The notes under the pieces: model-generated | Databases searched by the model: none | Told to the model about the DNA's origin: nothing | What the model saw: the letters and a program-made list of their open reading frames with translations, nothing else | Part shown: positions 35,635-47,030 of the stretch, piece after piece | Numbering within the stretch: position 1 is the stretch's first letter | Layout: each line of letters starts with the position of its first letter | NCBI GenBank assembly: GCA_030278955.1 | Contig: JAOANR010000014.1 | Coordinates: 23,252,068 to 23,316,067 of the forward strand | Reading direction: 5' to 3' | DNA: 64,000 nucleotides | Source of the DNA: Hygrophila difformis | Lineage: Eukaryota; Streptophyta; Magnoliopsida; Lamiales; Acanthaceae | Program-made: the position numbers and the translations under genes

Positions 35635-36180
35635 CACTCCTGTCGCTAACCTCTTCCTGTCGCGAGACCACGTCTAGCGACAGGAAGGCAGTCTAGCGAC
35701 ACGAGTGATTAAGGACCCCTGTCTCTTTACCTAAAACCTGGTCGATAGGCAATCCTGTCGAGAACCCATGGTTCTCGACACACTTTTAGTCTAGCGACTG
35801 GGATCAAATTTTTGCAAGTTCTTTTCTTAATGGCTCCAGTCGTGTAACTCCTGTCCTGAACCCATGGTTCAAGACACAATTTCAATATTCATGACTGGGA
35901 AATTATGCCTTGGTTAAATTCTGAAAAACTCCAGTTGCCAGCCTCCTGTCGCGGAACCACGTTTCGCACCACAATTCATGGTTAGCGACTAGTCTCAAAT
36001 TTTAACTTCTAAACATCCTGGCGCTAGACTCCAGTCGCTAGGCCATGCCTCGCGACAGGAATTTCATCTAGCGACAGGCGAACCCTAATTTTCAATTTCT
36101 CTTATCTCCCACCTCTCTATCGTGATCCCCCTGTCGTGGACCCACGGTCCACGACACAAATTTTGTTTCACGACATGCAT
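35635..36180 (+). repeat. Second palindrome array, element 2 LTR
   Basis: Perfect 11-3-11 dyads: TGTCGAGAACC / GGTTCTCGACA at 35756-35780 and TGTCGTGGACC / GGTCCACGACA at 36132-36156. A one-mismatch dyad lies at 35852-35876. Arm changes are paired relative to the dyads at 9174 and 9270. Confidence 0.8.
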
Positions 36181-38886
36181 GGCACTCTCTTGCCAAATTT
36201 TCACTCTCCATCTCTCCCCATTAATTAATTGAACCTTTATATTAATATTTTGAGGTTGAAATCCAATGATCTCGACCCATGATTAATTTGATATAAAGAA
36301 CTTTGTTCAATTCCTCACTAAAAGATTATTCTACACAAAATTAAACTCTAATGATCTAAGCACATAATCCGGACTGTAATTAATTATGGAATGAAAGATT
36401 ATTTAGACCATAAGGAGTGATTACGGATTTATTTCCATATCATTGCATGAGAAACCAATGTCTCTCATGCAAGAATGTGTTTTAATTATTTATTTTGTCT
36501 TTTCCGTACTGTGTGAAACAACTAGTAAGGAATATATCAGACCAATGTTGGCGGGTACTCCCACACGGATAAACTAGCTCGTGGTCTGAATATTAATCAC
36601 TAGTTGTTATTTTGCATGGTCCGGATAGTGGTCGGTGGAAGCCTTGGCGGTTCGTCCTACCGGGATTATAATAGCTGCTCAGCTGACTCCTATCCGGATA
36701 CAGTTTCCTTTTCTTTATCTTGTTCTCAAACCTGAATTTTGAGCTGTAATATTATCCAACAGTGTCGATCAACACTGTTTTAATAGTACTACAGTAAGAA
36801 AATATGTAGGTTTTTCTCTCATTCCACAGATAGTAGAAGTCTTGATGATAGCGATCACTGTCACTTAAGATCTTCTGCTGTCTAAAATCATCTCACCTTA
36901 ATGATTAGGGAACTGGAGCACAGGTAACTGCAATCCAATTAACCCTAATTATTCTGTCATCTCTTTAGCCAAAATTTCTCTCACCTCCGGCTATTCCATC
37001 TCTGTGTTCCACATTCTGTCTAAACCCACCCTATATTTTGGGTTAATTTAATTTTACACTTCCTTATAAAATTATGCATGATATTATTATGTAAATATTG
37101 TGGTCTAATTATTTCGGGATCCTTCCCCTTGGACGCAGGAGTCTTGATTTTAATCAAATGTCTCACAATAAATTTCCAACAAAAATTCATTTATAAAACC
37201 CGGATCTGAGTAAGGGATAAATTCCACAGTTATGAATAATTCACATTCTACCGGGGGTTAATTTTGGGAAATTAGAAGCAGAGTCAGCGATTAGGTCTCA
37301 TCTAGACTGAAAGGATCTGTGTTTTGAGTGAGAGTCTAGTACCTGTTTAGGGAATGGTTTTCAAATTCATTATTTTCCAAAATTGCTGTATGTTGGGAAT
37401 CTGATATTAAATGTTGCACTGAGATAGGGTCCACTTGGACTCAAATACGGTGTGATAGTTAATACTAGAGGAACAACATTCGGGCCTCGGTTATTTTCTG
37501 AGATAGGGGTTGAGTACTCTTTCAACTGCTATCCTCTTCTGCCAAAGCCTATTTTTGAGTCCTGAGTGAGTGCATCCGGAATGAACTAATTCATTAGTTT
37601 GTTTCATTAGTTTGTATCTCATAACCACCCGGAAGGAAGTGAACACTGCGAGCGGTTCACCGAGAGCCGGGAATTCTTGATCCACACCCAGTCATTCTGA
37701 CTGGGGGCTTTCTTTTACTACCAGGGTCAAACTTTCAAAAACCTCCGAGTGATAGGATTTTAAATGCTTTCTTTATCGCTTTCTTTTAAAATGCTTTCGT
37801 TAGAGGTCACTCGGTTGTATTGAGAGTTGTGTAACTGCTACTAGGACTGAGAGTGAAGGGATAGTTCAGGCTTGATTAGAATCTTTGGGCGTGACATGGG
37901 GGAGTGATACCAGTACTTGGCATCTCAATAAATGATTTGTCGGGTGTTGCTTGTCCACCGCAGGTGACTAACACATTCTTGCAAGGCATTGCAAGGGGAG
38001 TTATGAGTTTGTGGTATCTTAGATTTTGTTGACTTCAGAGCATGCAAATTCTGACTGTAAGTACCTGTCTATTAAAGGGAACATAGTACAGAAAACATGA
38101 GAGTTAGCTAACTGAAAGGATTATCCCAAACAAAGATCTGTGTATTAAAATGGAAGTTTAATTGTGTCTCATCCGAATCTTGTCCAATTTTTATTATTTT
38201 CTTCCTGTCCCTTCTGTCTCCTTTTAAATATGCTTTCTTAGAACAATTTATCGCTTTCTTAGAATAGTTCATTGCCTTCTTAGATAAATTTAATTCGCTT
38301 TCTAGAATAATTTTATCTGCTTTATTTTAATTACTTTCATAGCTTAGTTTAAAATTCCGTCAAGTAGTTGATAATCAAACACAAACTTGAATCGAGTAAC
38401 CGAGTGGAAAATCTTAGTAAACGATGTGGGCCCTGCTTCTATCGCACATCCTCCAGTGAACGATCCGGTACTTACTATAAATACTGCAATTTTTGAATCC
38501 GTGCGCTTTCGGGGGCACAGTTTCTTAACACGAGTAAATAAAAATGTGACAACCTATAAATATATCCCTAATCCCGACTCCGCCTTCATAAAGTGGTTTC
38601 ATTAAATAAAATTGAAAACCGGGATTACTATTTTTCAGAAAATACTCATATAGTGGGAACTTGTCAAAAGTTTCATGGCAAGGATCTTCATGGCAGGAAA
38701 TTGTCAAAAGTTTCATGCCGGGGAGTTCCACAGCGCCGTTTGAAATCAAGGTTTCCCACATGAGTAATAAAAAGTGGAATATATCCTTAAACCCCTTCCA
38801 TGAATCATAACTCTTTTCATTTAATAAATTCAAACTTGATATATTTTATAAAATACTCGTGTTAATGAAACTTGTCAAAAGTTTCA

Positions 38887-40654
38887 CCAGCTAATTTAAA
38901 ACAGCTAGTACAAGGCTAAGCAACACATAAACTGATTATCTGATTAATACAGGTAAAAGCAGAAGCTAAATAAATTAAAATCACATAGACACATTAAGTT
39001 CTCACATATTACAAATATTAATCCAGGCTACAAGCCTCATAGAACATTATCAGACAACACGTCAAATCTCAACAGAGCTACCAGCCCAAAGCAGTAATTC
39101 ACATAGGTCACAAACCGTCATAATATAAATCTCAGGCTCACATGCCTCAACTAGCAGATAAACAAATGCCAAGTAATAATAAATAAGAAACGGAGTACCA
39201 CATAAATATATGTAATAAAATGAACATATAGATCCTATCTATGTGATATCTCAACCCCAACCTAATCATGCTCCAGCACCTCCAGCAGGATCTATAAAAC
39301 AGACAAAAGCAAAGGGAGTCACTACAACGTACTGAACAAGGATACGTGCAGGGGAATAAGGGAAAACAGTTAATAATAATAATAATTAATAACATAATTA
39401 AAAGAACGAAATGTAATAAAGCAAAGTAAACATCACAGCGTCTCATACCGGTGCTTCAACTACAGTCATACAATTTTATGCACGTGATGCATGGCCTAAC
39501 ATACACCTATCTACCCTATATGTAAATGCAAATGAGTATGCCTAGTCGGAACCTAAAAACCCGGGCGGTATGAACCCACGGGAGAGGATAACATCAACTC
39601 CAACCCGTTACAGGGTAATATACACCATCCCCGCAGTGACCACAGGCATCACAGCCCAAACCATACACCCCGAAGGGTCAACAGGCATAACAACCAATAA
39701 CACCAGGCCTAACAGCCAATAATTCACCCCGTATGGCCATCGGGGCTCAACAACACCTGTTAAGGCTGCCCGTGTAATCATGACCCATTCCATAACATTC
39801 CATAATCATTAAATTTTCCATAAATACTCGAGAAGGCACATCATATAGGTGTAAATAAATCACTAAATTACACAAACCAAAATACACTATAGAGCAATGG
39901 AATTGGAATGAGAAATTAATAGTAAAATTTTAGAAAAAACCAAAGCCTACACAAGATGCCAACAATGGAATTGGGATAGGAAATTAATAATAAAATTTAA
40001 AAAAAAATAAAAGCCTACATAGTCCGCCCACCAGGTCTGCCCTTCTCTGCACACTTTCCCATGTTTGGTTTCAATATAAACATTTACTACCAGAGAATAA
40101 CGAGCTTGATAGAGATGTCCATGGATTAGGATTTAAATTTAATATTCCAGGAACTAACATCCATAGCTGAGCTATCATTCCAGAATTTAGAGTCAGGCAA
40201 TAGATTCAATTAGTTGAACTATCAGATATTGAATCAAAACCCCCAAACGCAGTTCTACATTTACTATAATTTCAACTCACGAAATAACCCACTTGTAGAT
40301 CCAAAGTGAAAACAAACGCGTAGATGATAAACTGGGAATTTTGCAAACAATGATAATGCACATAGAACCCTTGTCGGAAATCACCCCAATACTCCTCAAA
40401 CACGTAATTTAAGCATACAAATCCCTTGCCTCAATATCTTCCAACGATTAACACCTCCGATTCCGCTCAATCCAAGCCTCAGTCGAACCAAAAAACTCAA
40501 AACCCAACTTTTCAAAACCTCATCAAATCACCACCAAAACGAGTGAAATAAAAATCATTGAGAAGAGGGAGGCGAGGAGAAAACCTTACTAGCAACGGAT
40601 CAATCGATTGCTCAAGAAACGCGATGATTCGGGTGAGTTGAAATTCTCCCCTTC

Positions 40655-40689
<35 letters not shown>

Positions 40690-40893
40690 CGCGTTCCCTT
40701 CCATTATTTCTTCCGTTTCTTCTAACATTTTATCAAACTACAAAATGGCCCCCCACTTAATACAATTTTTTAATTTAGCAATTAGTCCCTCCTACTCTCA
40801 TTTCACTCAATTGAACCTCATCCGGACTCGAGCGAAATTATTCAATCACCAAATAATTTATACAGTTCAATTTAAATAATTCGCGTCATTACA
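38887..40893 (-). repeat. Gypsy-type LTR remnant, minus orientation, cut by element 2
   Basis: Read on the minus strand it begins TGTAATGACGCGAATTATTT at 40893. It continues with sequence typical of plant gypsy LTRs (a stretch around GGGGGGCCATTTTGTAG, a GA/CT tract and a leader-like region). The other end is not reached: the sequence stops at the element 2 boundary at 38887, so the remainder should lie beyond element 2. No coding frame is visible. Confidence 0.5.
40658..40686. repeat. (CT)n microsatellite
   Basis: About 14 CT units inside the LTR remnant, a common feature of 5' leader or promoter regions. Confidence 0.95.
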
Positions 40894-42229
40894 CCTGCCC
40901 TTTATCGAAACTCAAGACATTTCTCTTCGGCTGAGGGATGTCATTCATGATGGCAATTGGAACTGGGGGTGTATTACTTCCAAAATTCCAGAAACAATTC
41001 TTCAAGAGATAAACTCATCCCCCCCCCCCCCCCTCCTGTTCTGGAGGAATCTATTCCCGACACCCGATATGGGATGGGCATCCGAGTGACCACTTCACAG
41101 TCAAATCGGCCTATCTCTTCCTCTTGAAAATTGATAATCCTTCTTCTGATTGGGCTTGGATGTGGAATGTGAAATTGCCAGAGAAGGTTGGTCTGTTTCT
41201 CCGGTTGCTCTCCCACAACTCCCGGCTAACCAATGCAATTAGGTTCCGGAGGAACCTGGCAACTTCTCCTCTTTGCATGCTATGTGGTGTCACCTCGGAG
41301 ACTTGGAGCCACTGTCTTTTTTTTTTATTATTGCAAATGTGTATCACATTGTTGGGAAAAGCTTAAGATACACCTTCCTGCATATTGTGACCAGATGAAT
41401 CAAGCCACTTTTGAAAGTTCTGTTGAAGATGTATGGGGTACGATTTATCATGGCCATGTAGGCTTTTTGGCTTGAAAGAAGTGCGAGAATTTTCAAGGGG
41501 AAAGACAAGCCTCCTTGGGTGATCCTTAGAGACATCCAGCACTTATGCATTGATGTGAAGAATTCGTTTTCGGAAAGACCCCCACCATGCCATCAATTAA
41601 GGTTCGTTAGCTGGAACATGTTAGGGTATAAGGGGCTCATTCTCCATGTGGACGGTAGTTCCTTTAGGAACTCGGGACGTGTGGCTTTTGAATTTGTAGT
41701 GCATGATGACAGTGGGTTTTGGCATGGGGGAGGCTGTGGTTCTCTTGGTAGGGGGAAAATTCTCTATTCTGAGGTGTCTGCTTTGTTCTTCGGGCTGAGA
41801 TCCGTTTACCGGTTTGGGATTAAGAAGGTCTGTTGTTACTCGGATTCCTTGGCGGGGATTGAACTACTTGACAGTATGGATGTTGTGCATCCTCTCGCTT
41901 CGGTTCTCTTTCAGATAGGAAGCTGCGGGAATCCTTTGATTCCTTTGAAATTCATCATATTCCCAGGGAAGGCAACAAGGTTGCCGACGGCCTAGCTAAA
42001 CATGGGGCATCCAAAGAAGAATTTTTTACCACTTGGCGTTCCCGCCTGACTTCATTCGAGGAGAACTCTTTGCGGATGCTTCGGATGTTTGCTATCCTAG
42101 GGTGCAGCTGTGATGCTTTATTTTTCTGTCCTCTGCCTTGTCTTTTGTTTCTTCTGTTTTGGTTTGTAACTTCTTCCTTTGTTATCAGGCCTTATGGCTA
42201 AGCGAAAAAAAAAAAAAAAAAAAAAAAAA
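40894..42229 (+). mobile_element. L1-type LINE tail (end of ORF2, RNase H, poly-A)
   Basis: Several frames contain the end of plant LINE ORF2. First is a zf-RVT region (VKSAYLFL, then KLPEKVGLFLRLL, LCMLCGVTSETW). An RNase H domain follows at about 41630-41990 (LHVDGSSFRNSGR, YSEVSALFFGL, CYSDSLAGIELL). A 25-A tail ends it at 42205-42229. Frames are broken, so it is dead. It starts abruptly at the LTR end at 40893, either as a normal 5' truncation or because that LTR inserted into it. Confidence 0.8.
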
Positions 42230-42540
42230 GGGCTTTATTACTTGATTCTACACCACGCCCACTTGTGGTACAGTATGTATGCAAAATTCATAGATCCAAG
42301 AATGTAAGGATCGAATTGTCAATTTTGGGTAAATGAATTATGTGACAACTAGTGTAACTATCCCCACTCATGCATGCTCCTAAGAACAGAAGTGGCAAAA
42401 AATGTAAAGATACAAGAAAGGTAAAACTGGTAAAAGTAATTTGGAGAGGAGTTCCTTAATGATCTTCATATTTATAGCTTTGAAACTCTTTGATAGGTAT
42501 TGCCAACTTTTAACCGCTTCTATCAAGATGATCGATCATT
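42230..42540. other. Spacer between two LINE tails
   Basis: AT-rich; no gene, repeat or RNA recognised. Confidence 0.6.
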
Positions 42541-43835
42541 CATGGATTTTTAATACAAGGGTAAAGTTGTAAAGTATTTGTATATTCATTACTTTTGGTG
42601 AAGCCGACACCAGATAAAAACAATAAAAGTGTAAAAGGAAAAAACAAGGAAATGAAGAACGCCCTAATAAAATCTATAATCTGGGAACACCACGCCGGAG
42701 AGATCCGCCGCCAAATCCCCTCGAACAAAGTCATATGAGATCCATGTGGTGAAAAACTCTTCCTTAGAGGCACCATGTTTTGCCAGTTTGTCCGCAACAC
42801 TGATGCCCAAAGAGCGTGATTGATCTCGAACCACTCAAGGGAAGACCGTGCTTCACGAGCTCGCTGGATGAGAGAGGCTAGAGAATGACAGCAGTCATGA
42901 CATTCCAGCAAAGCCATAAACAATTTGGAGTCTGTATATACACAGAGTCTCTGGATCCCAAGTTGAACCGCGTGCTCAAGACCGAACACTATTGCAGCAA
43001 CCTCAACATAAGTGTCAGTGTGAACCCCTAGATAGCCGCAACCCCCAACTCTGCAGTGACCGTCACCATTCCAGATGACATACCCAAACCCGGAACGCCC
43101 TGGGTTACCAAGAGAACTCCCGTCCGTGTGTAGGATGTATCCCTGATAATGAAGGTCAATCCAACCAATCCAACGAATGATGCTGCCATGCGGATTAGAC
43201 AGTCCCCGAGCTCGGTTAAGTTGTAATCCCAGACAATTTGCCTCTCGCTGCAACAGCCAAGCATGCTTAAGCTTTCCGTTCAATCCATATCACCCATAAG
43301 GTCACCACAAATAAATCACCATTTGTTAGAAACATCCCCTGGAGGAATTCCCGTATGTTGGCCTTAGGAATTTGAGCACAGACAACAGGAATGTGAAGAT
43401 GAAGTAGATGCCAATGCCATATTTGTCTAGCCCAAGAGTAGTAAAAAAACACAAGGAGACCACGCCCCTATTGCGTCGCCACACAAATTGCAGAGCGGCT
43501 TAGATGCCACATTTCGTTGATATCGCAGATGATTGGTAGGGAGTGCTACATGGCTCATTAACCAAAGGGTGAATCCAATCTTTTCAGGGATCCCAGCTTG
43601 CCACAAACATCGCCAGCGGCCTCCGACGTTTTCCCAACCAGGAAGGCATATCTTGAACTCACTGTATATTTGCCCCACGTCTGTCCATTCCAGACCCAGG
43701 CATCTGGGAGTGTTGAATGCAAAATAGGAAGGGGGGCAAGAGCTAAATTCCCGAATAATAGATGGAGGAAAGGTAGTGAACACCGAGCTAAAATCCCATC
43801 TACACGTTTTAAATACAACGTTCAAATTCGGTGTT
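42541..43835 (-). mobile_element. L1-type LINE tail on the minus strand
   Basis: The minus frame 43283-42540 encodes a clear RNase H domain (HTDGSSLGNPGRSGFGYVI, YVEVAAIVFGLEHA, VYTDSKLFMALL). Upstream, 43825-43427 encodes the zf-RVT region (GIPEKIGFTLWLMSHV, KPLCNLCGDAIGAW). The two are in different frames, so it is a decayed copy. No poly-A is visible at the left end, and the 5' end is truncated near 43835. Confidence 0.8.
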
Positions 43836-44556
43836 AAGAATATAATCTTGATTTGATAGTTTTGTAACTTATCCCTCGATCTGGATTAGCCTATCTAGTG
43901 GCTGGAACACCGGATGGGTAAGTACTAACAAAACAAAGACCAAAAAAAAAAAGTGTTCGGAGGGCCATGGGAGAACTGCGTTAGCCATGGTTGTCAATTA
44001 CTGCATTTTCTAATTTTTTAAGGTTGTTATCTAAGATTGAGTACATTATAAATTTATAACTTAAATCAGTGTTGCTCAAAGCTCTCAATTTATTGATAAT
44101 ATTCACACTTATTTTTTCCATGGAAAGGAGACAAACTTAGAAATGATCACATATTTTGTCAACCTAAAACATAGCAACTGCAGATATGCTTGCAGCAGAA
44201 ATTATTCATATAATGGAATAAAAGCCAGTATGAACAAATGACTATGAAAACCAATATGCTCTGTGTGTGACTACAAACTAGATGAGAGAACATTCAGCAT
44301 ATGATCAAAAAACCTTGCAATCTTATTTACAAACTGCATTTGTAAGGTGGTCCAACAATCAAGTAGTAATTATTTATTCAGCTCCAATTTTTTACAATAA
44401 GCATTTGTTCATGTAGCAGCTGGACTTAACTTACCCACAATTCAATTCACTGATGATTACATTAACATGCTCCAAATATTGCAAGAATGAACCAATCCAA
44501 TCACCTTATTATAAAACCAGGCATAATTTCTGCTTATTCCCAAAGTTAAAAAATTC
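43836..44556. other. Intergenic DNA and probable 3'UTR of the NTPase gene
   Basis: No coding frame or repeat recognised. The part next to 44557 is expected to be the transcribed 3' end of the minus-strand gene, but no clear poly-A signal decides it. Confidence 0.5.
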
Positions 44557-45162
44557 CTAATCAACATTGCAAGAATCAAGAAATTCAATCACTTTATGAA
44601 CCATCATCTCCTCAACCTCAACAAGTGCAGTGGTGTCCAACACAAGTTTAGGGATCTCCCGCATATCATAATCCCAGCACCCACCATAACCCTCCAACAA
44701 CCGCTCCATCTCTTCCCAAGTCGCCGGTTTGTGCCATCCCGAGCCACCGCCGGCGCCCCTAGCCTCAACACGCCTGCGCCATTCTGCTTCATCCCCTGGT
44801 TTACACTCTACCACAACCACCTTAGCACCACTTTCATCAGCAATCTCCACCAGCCGGTCGAGGTGTGCCCGTCTGGACAGTGGGGAGTCCACCACTACAC
44901 TCAATCCCAAGCCGAGCTGAGTTGCTGTCACCCGCCACATAGCCTCATATGACAGGTCATTCAATAGCTTAGCAGCCATGGATGGTGAAATTTGCATCAG
45001 GGCCTCCTGAATTGGATATGTGGAGTCCCGGAAATGATCCTTGTCCACTAATGGGCATTTTAGGGCCCTTGCAATGGCGCTCGCCTGCGTGCTCTTCCCT
45101 GTCCCCGGGTGACCTTTCATCGCTATCAGAATTGGCCTCTCTCCCAATTTTCTAACCTCCAT
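44557..45162 (-). CDS. P-loop NTPase / AAA_33-type kinase-like protein (non-transposon gene)
   Basis: A single open frame of 201 residues from ATG at 45162 (MEVRKLGERP). The Walker A motif is GHPGTGKST at residues 17-25. PLVDKDHFRDS follows near 37-47, a Walker B-like hydrophobic strand and Asp at LSVVVDSPLS, and an Arg-rich lid at EWRRRVEARG. The pattern matches plant P-loop NTPases related to the zeta-toxin/AAA_33 kinases. These bind ATP and probably phosphorylate a small molecule; the substrate is unknown. The frame continues upstream to GTG at 45192, but TGTGTACGCAG just before 45182 looks like a 3' splice site, so a 5'UTR intron is likely. No frame damage is visible. It sits between LINE remnants and a Harbinger element. 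Confidence 0.85.
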   Translation of the reverse strand: MEVRKLGERPILIAMKGHPGTGKSTQASAIARALKCPLVDKDHFRDSTYPIQEALMQISPSMAAKLLNDLSYEAMWRVTATQLGLGLSVVVDSPLSRRAHLDRLVEIADESGAKVVVVECKPGDEAEWRRRVEARGAGGGSGWHKPATWEEMERLLEGYGGCWDYDMREIPKLVLDTTALVEVEEMMVHKVIEFLDSCNVD

Positions 45163-46612
45163 GATGAGATTTTTAAGCTTTCCTGCGTACACAAATTGTG
45201 AAAGTATTGATGAGGTATATTAAAAGACTACAAACTAAGAAATCGGCTGATCCATTTTTCTGCCCTTCTTATTGGTTTCTGATGGGAAATGACAAAGCTT
45301 GGCTGAGCTTTGAGCTTATCCATAGTGCAGGTAAAAGTACCCCCGTCAGCTTGTATTGGAAAAATTAATTAATTATCCAAACAAAAAACGAGTCTTTAGA
45401 ACAAATAGAAGATAAAATAAAACTTTAAAATACCCAAAACTGTCCATAAAATTAAAGCCAATTGATGAACACAAGATTTCCATTTTATTCAAAATATCAC
45501 AGAACCAAGGAAAACCCAATACTTAAATCAAAGGAAAGGGCTCAGATCTGGTAGCGAAACTGGGTAAACGAGGGTGATGAGAAAGAACAGAGACACCGCC
45601 ATGGCTGCAGACCCAAAGATAATTAGGTCGCCCCGCCAAGATACGGGTATGGATTCTTGTCCCAAAACCCAGGCCGTGTTAAGAAAAAGAGTCGTCATAG
45701 CCCATCCGTGCTGGTGGAAAGAAAGATGCGACAGATACAGAGATCACAGATGAGTTGTTGGAGTATTGGAGTTGGAAAAGGATGGATGGATGTGTGTTCA
45801 TAGATTGCGTATATACATACATACACACACACAGACACAGTGAGAAAGAGAAGGGCTGTTGTTTTGAAGGATGGGAGGAATCATTGGCGATGCAGAGAGG
45901 AGCAACCGCCCTCAAGAACACCTCGGCTCTCCGCAGCCTCAATTTCCCTAGTTTAGTTTCGCCATGGAAAGTGGAAAACTACTACGTATGAAATGATTGA
46001 ACAATAGGGGGTTTTTGTAGATGGAGCATGGCCCAATTTTGAGCCCTACGGGTAACGGGTAGAGACCCAACTCAGTTGGCGTTTGGACTTCAGGCTGTTC
46101 AGTTGGTTTGATCTTTATATTTGGTCTTGTCTGATGCATTTTTACCTACTAATTGACCCAAAAAAAAGGTCCAGGTTTAGGGTTAATTGAAAAATAAAAA
46201 TAAAAATTACAAGCCCTACAAGGCTATGAACAAGAATGTAAGGTTAAATATATCACTAGTTAGTATTGTTACATGATTTTTATTTTTGAAACAAAGCGGT
46301 GCAAATGAGGACTAATGGTCAATATTAGTAGTAGGTAGATCTTCATTCTTGAATTGAAGTCCAAATCATCCTCGCCCTGGTGATATCATTCTTGATTGAG
46401 GTTGTTGATTCAATCATTCATTCATAGATGTCCCCACAATCCTTTCCCTGTCTAGTGAGTCTCTTTGAGAATTTCTTGCCAAGGATATGGTTTCCCATTT
46501 GATCAAAGTTGAATCATGGATCTTCTATAACTTACCTTTCGGCTTTCGGCAACTCTGATTTTGTGGCATATATGTCCATAGAATGCCATACCATCCATTT
46601 CTGCATCATTTC
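45163..46612. other. Upstream region of the NTPase gene
   Basis: It probably contains the 5'UTR intron and promoter of the minus-strand gene. An unassigned 56-residue minus frame (45698-45528, MTTLFLNTAWVLG...) has one hydrophobic segment near residues 24-50. A 33-residue plus frame at about 45892 (MQRGATALKNTSALRS) looks like an organelle presequence. Neither can be supported as a gene. A (CA)n-like run lies near 45815-45840. Confidence 0.4.
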
Positions 46613-46615
46613 TAA

Positions 46616-46727
46616 GGCCATCTCCAACCACACCCTCCATTTTTGCAGGAGCTACAGTACAAATCTCTATTTTTGCAGGACTGCTACAGTAACTGCATCT
46701 CCAACCCAACCCTCCATTTTTGCAGGG
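46616..46727. repeat. Left terminal region with a duplicated terminus
   Basis: The terminal block CATCTCCAACC...CCTCCATTTTTGCAGG occurs at 46619-46650 and again at 46697-46727. The transposon thus carries an internal copy of its own end, about 80 bp inside. Confidence 0.75.
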
Positions 46728-47030
46728 TCAAAGAATATTCCCCACATATTCCATTTCATATATTATTTTATATTACTTTTCTTATTTACAAATAACACCC
46801 AACATTTTATAATTTTTACATATTCCACTTCACAATAATATTCTAAATTATTATTTTATATCATTATTGTTATTTAAATTTATTTAGTAATTTTTAATTA
46901 TCTGATAACATAAATTAATGAAAAAAATACTTTTAATAAAATAAATTCGTAATATTACGAAACAACACTTATCATATAATATAGATAGAACACATAACAT
47001 TAATTACGCAAATCCAATAATACAACATAA

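Larger units (their letters stand above)
12007..38886 (+). mobile_element. Element 2: gag-pol-less Athila-like element carrying a spliced giant 3' gene
   Basis: The 5' LTR right half (12007-14213) is about 98% identical by eye to the matching part of the 3' LTR (36675-38886). A primer-binding site follows at 14214. The internal region then jumps directly to the hairpin/X module, so gag and pol are absent. The internal region is split by the Tekay-like insertion 15207-26342. The 3' LTR ends at 38886 and is followed by CCAGC (38887-38891), the expected right copy of the target duplication. The left copy should lie upstream of the window. It would need proteins from another element to move. Confidence 0.8.
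34245..38886 (+). repeat. 3' LTR of element 2 (4642 bp)
   Basis: Runs from TGTTGATAATGG to AAAAGTTTCA. The 3' half is about 98% identical to 12007-14213. TATAAATA lies at 34995-35002. Palindrome arrays lie on both sides of it, and the remaining 2.5 kb is non-coding. CCAGC after 38886 is flanking DNA, unlike 14214, where the primer-binding site follows. Confidence 0.9.

Noticed and set aside
45528..45698. 56-residue minus-strand membrane-like frame
   Set aside because: No family recognised, and a random hydrophobic frame of this length is common.
45892..45991. Plus-strand 33-residue frame resembling a mitochondrial presequence
   Set aside because: Too short, no downstream exon recognised, and it overlaps the promoter region of the minus-strand gene.
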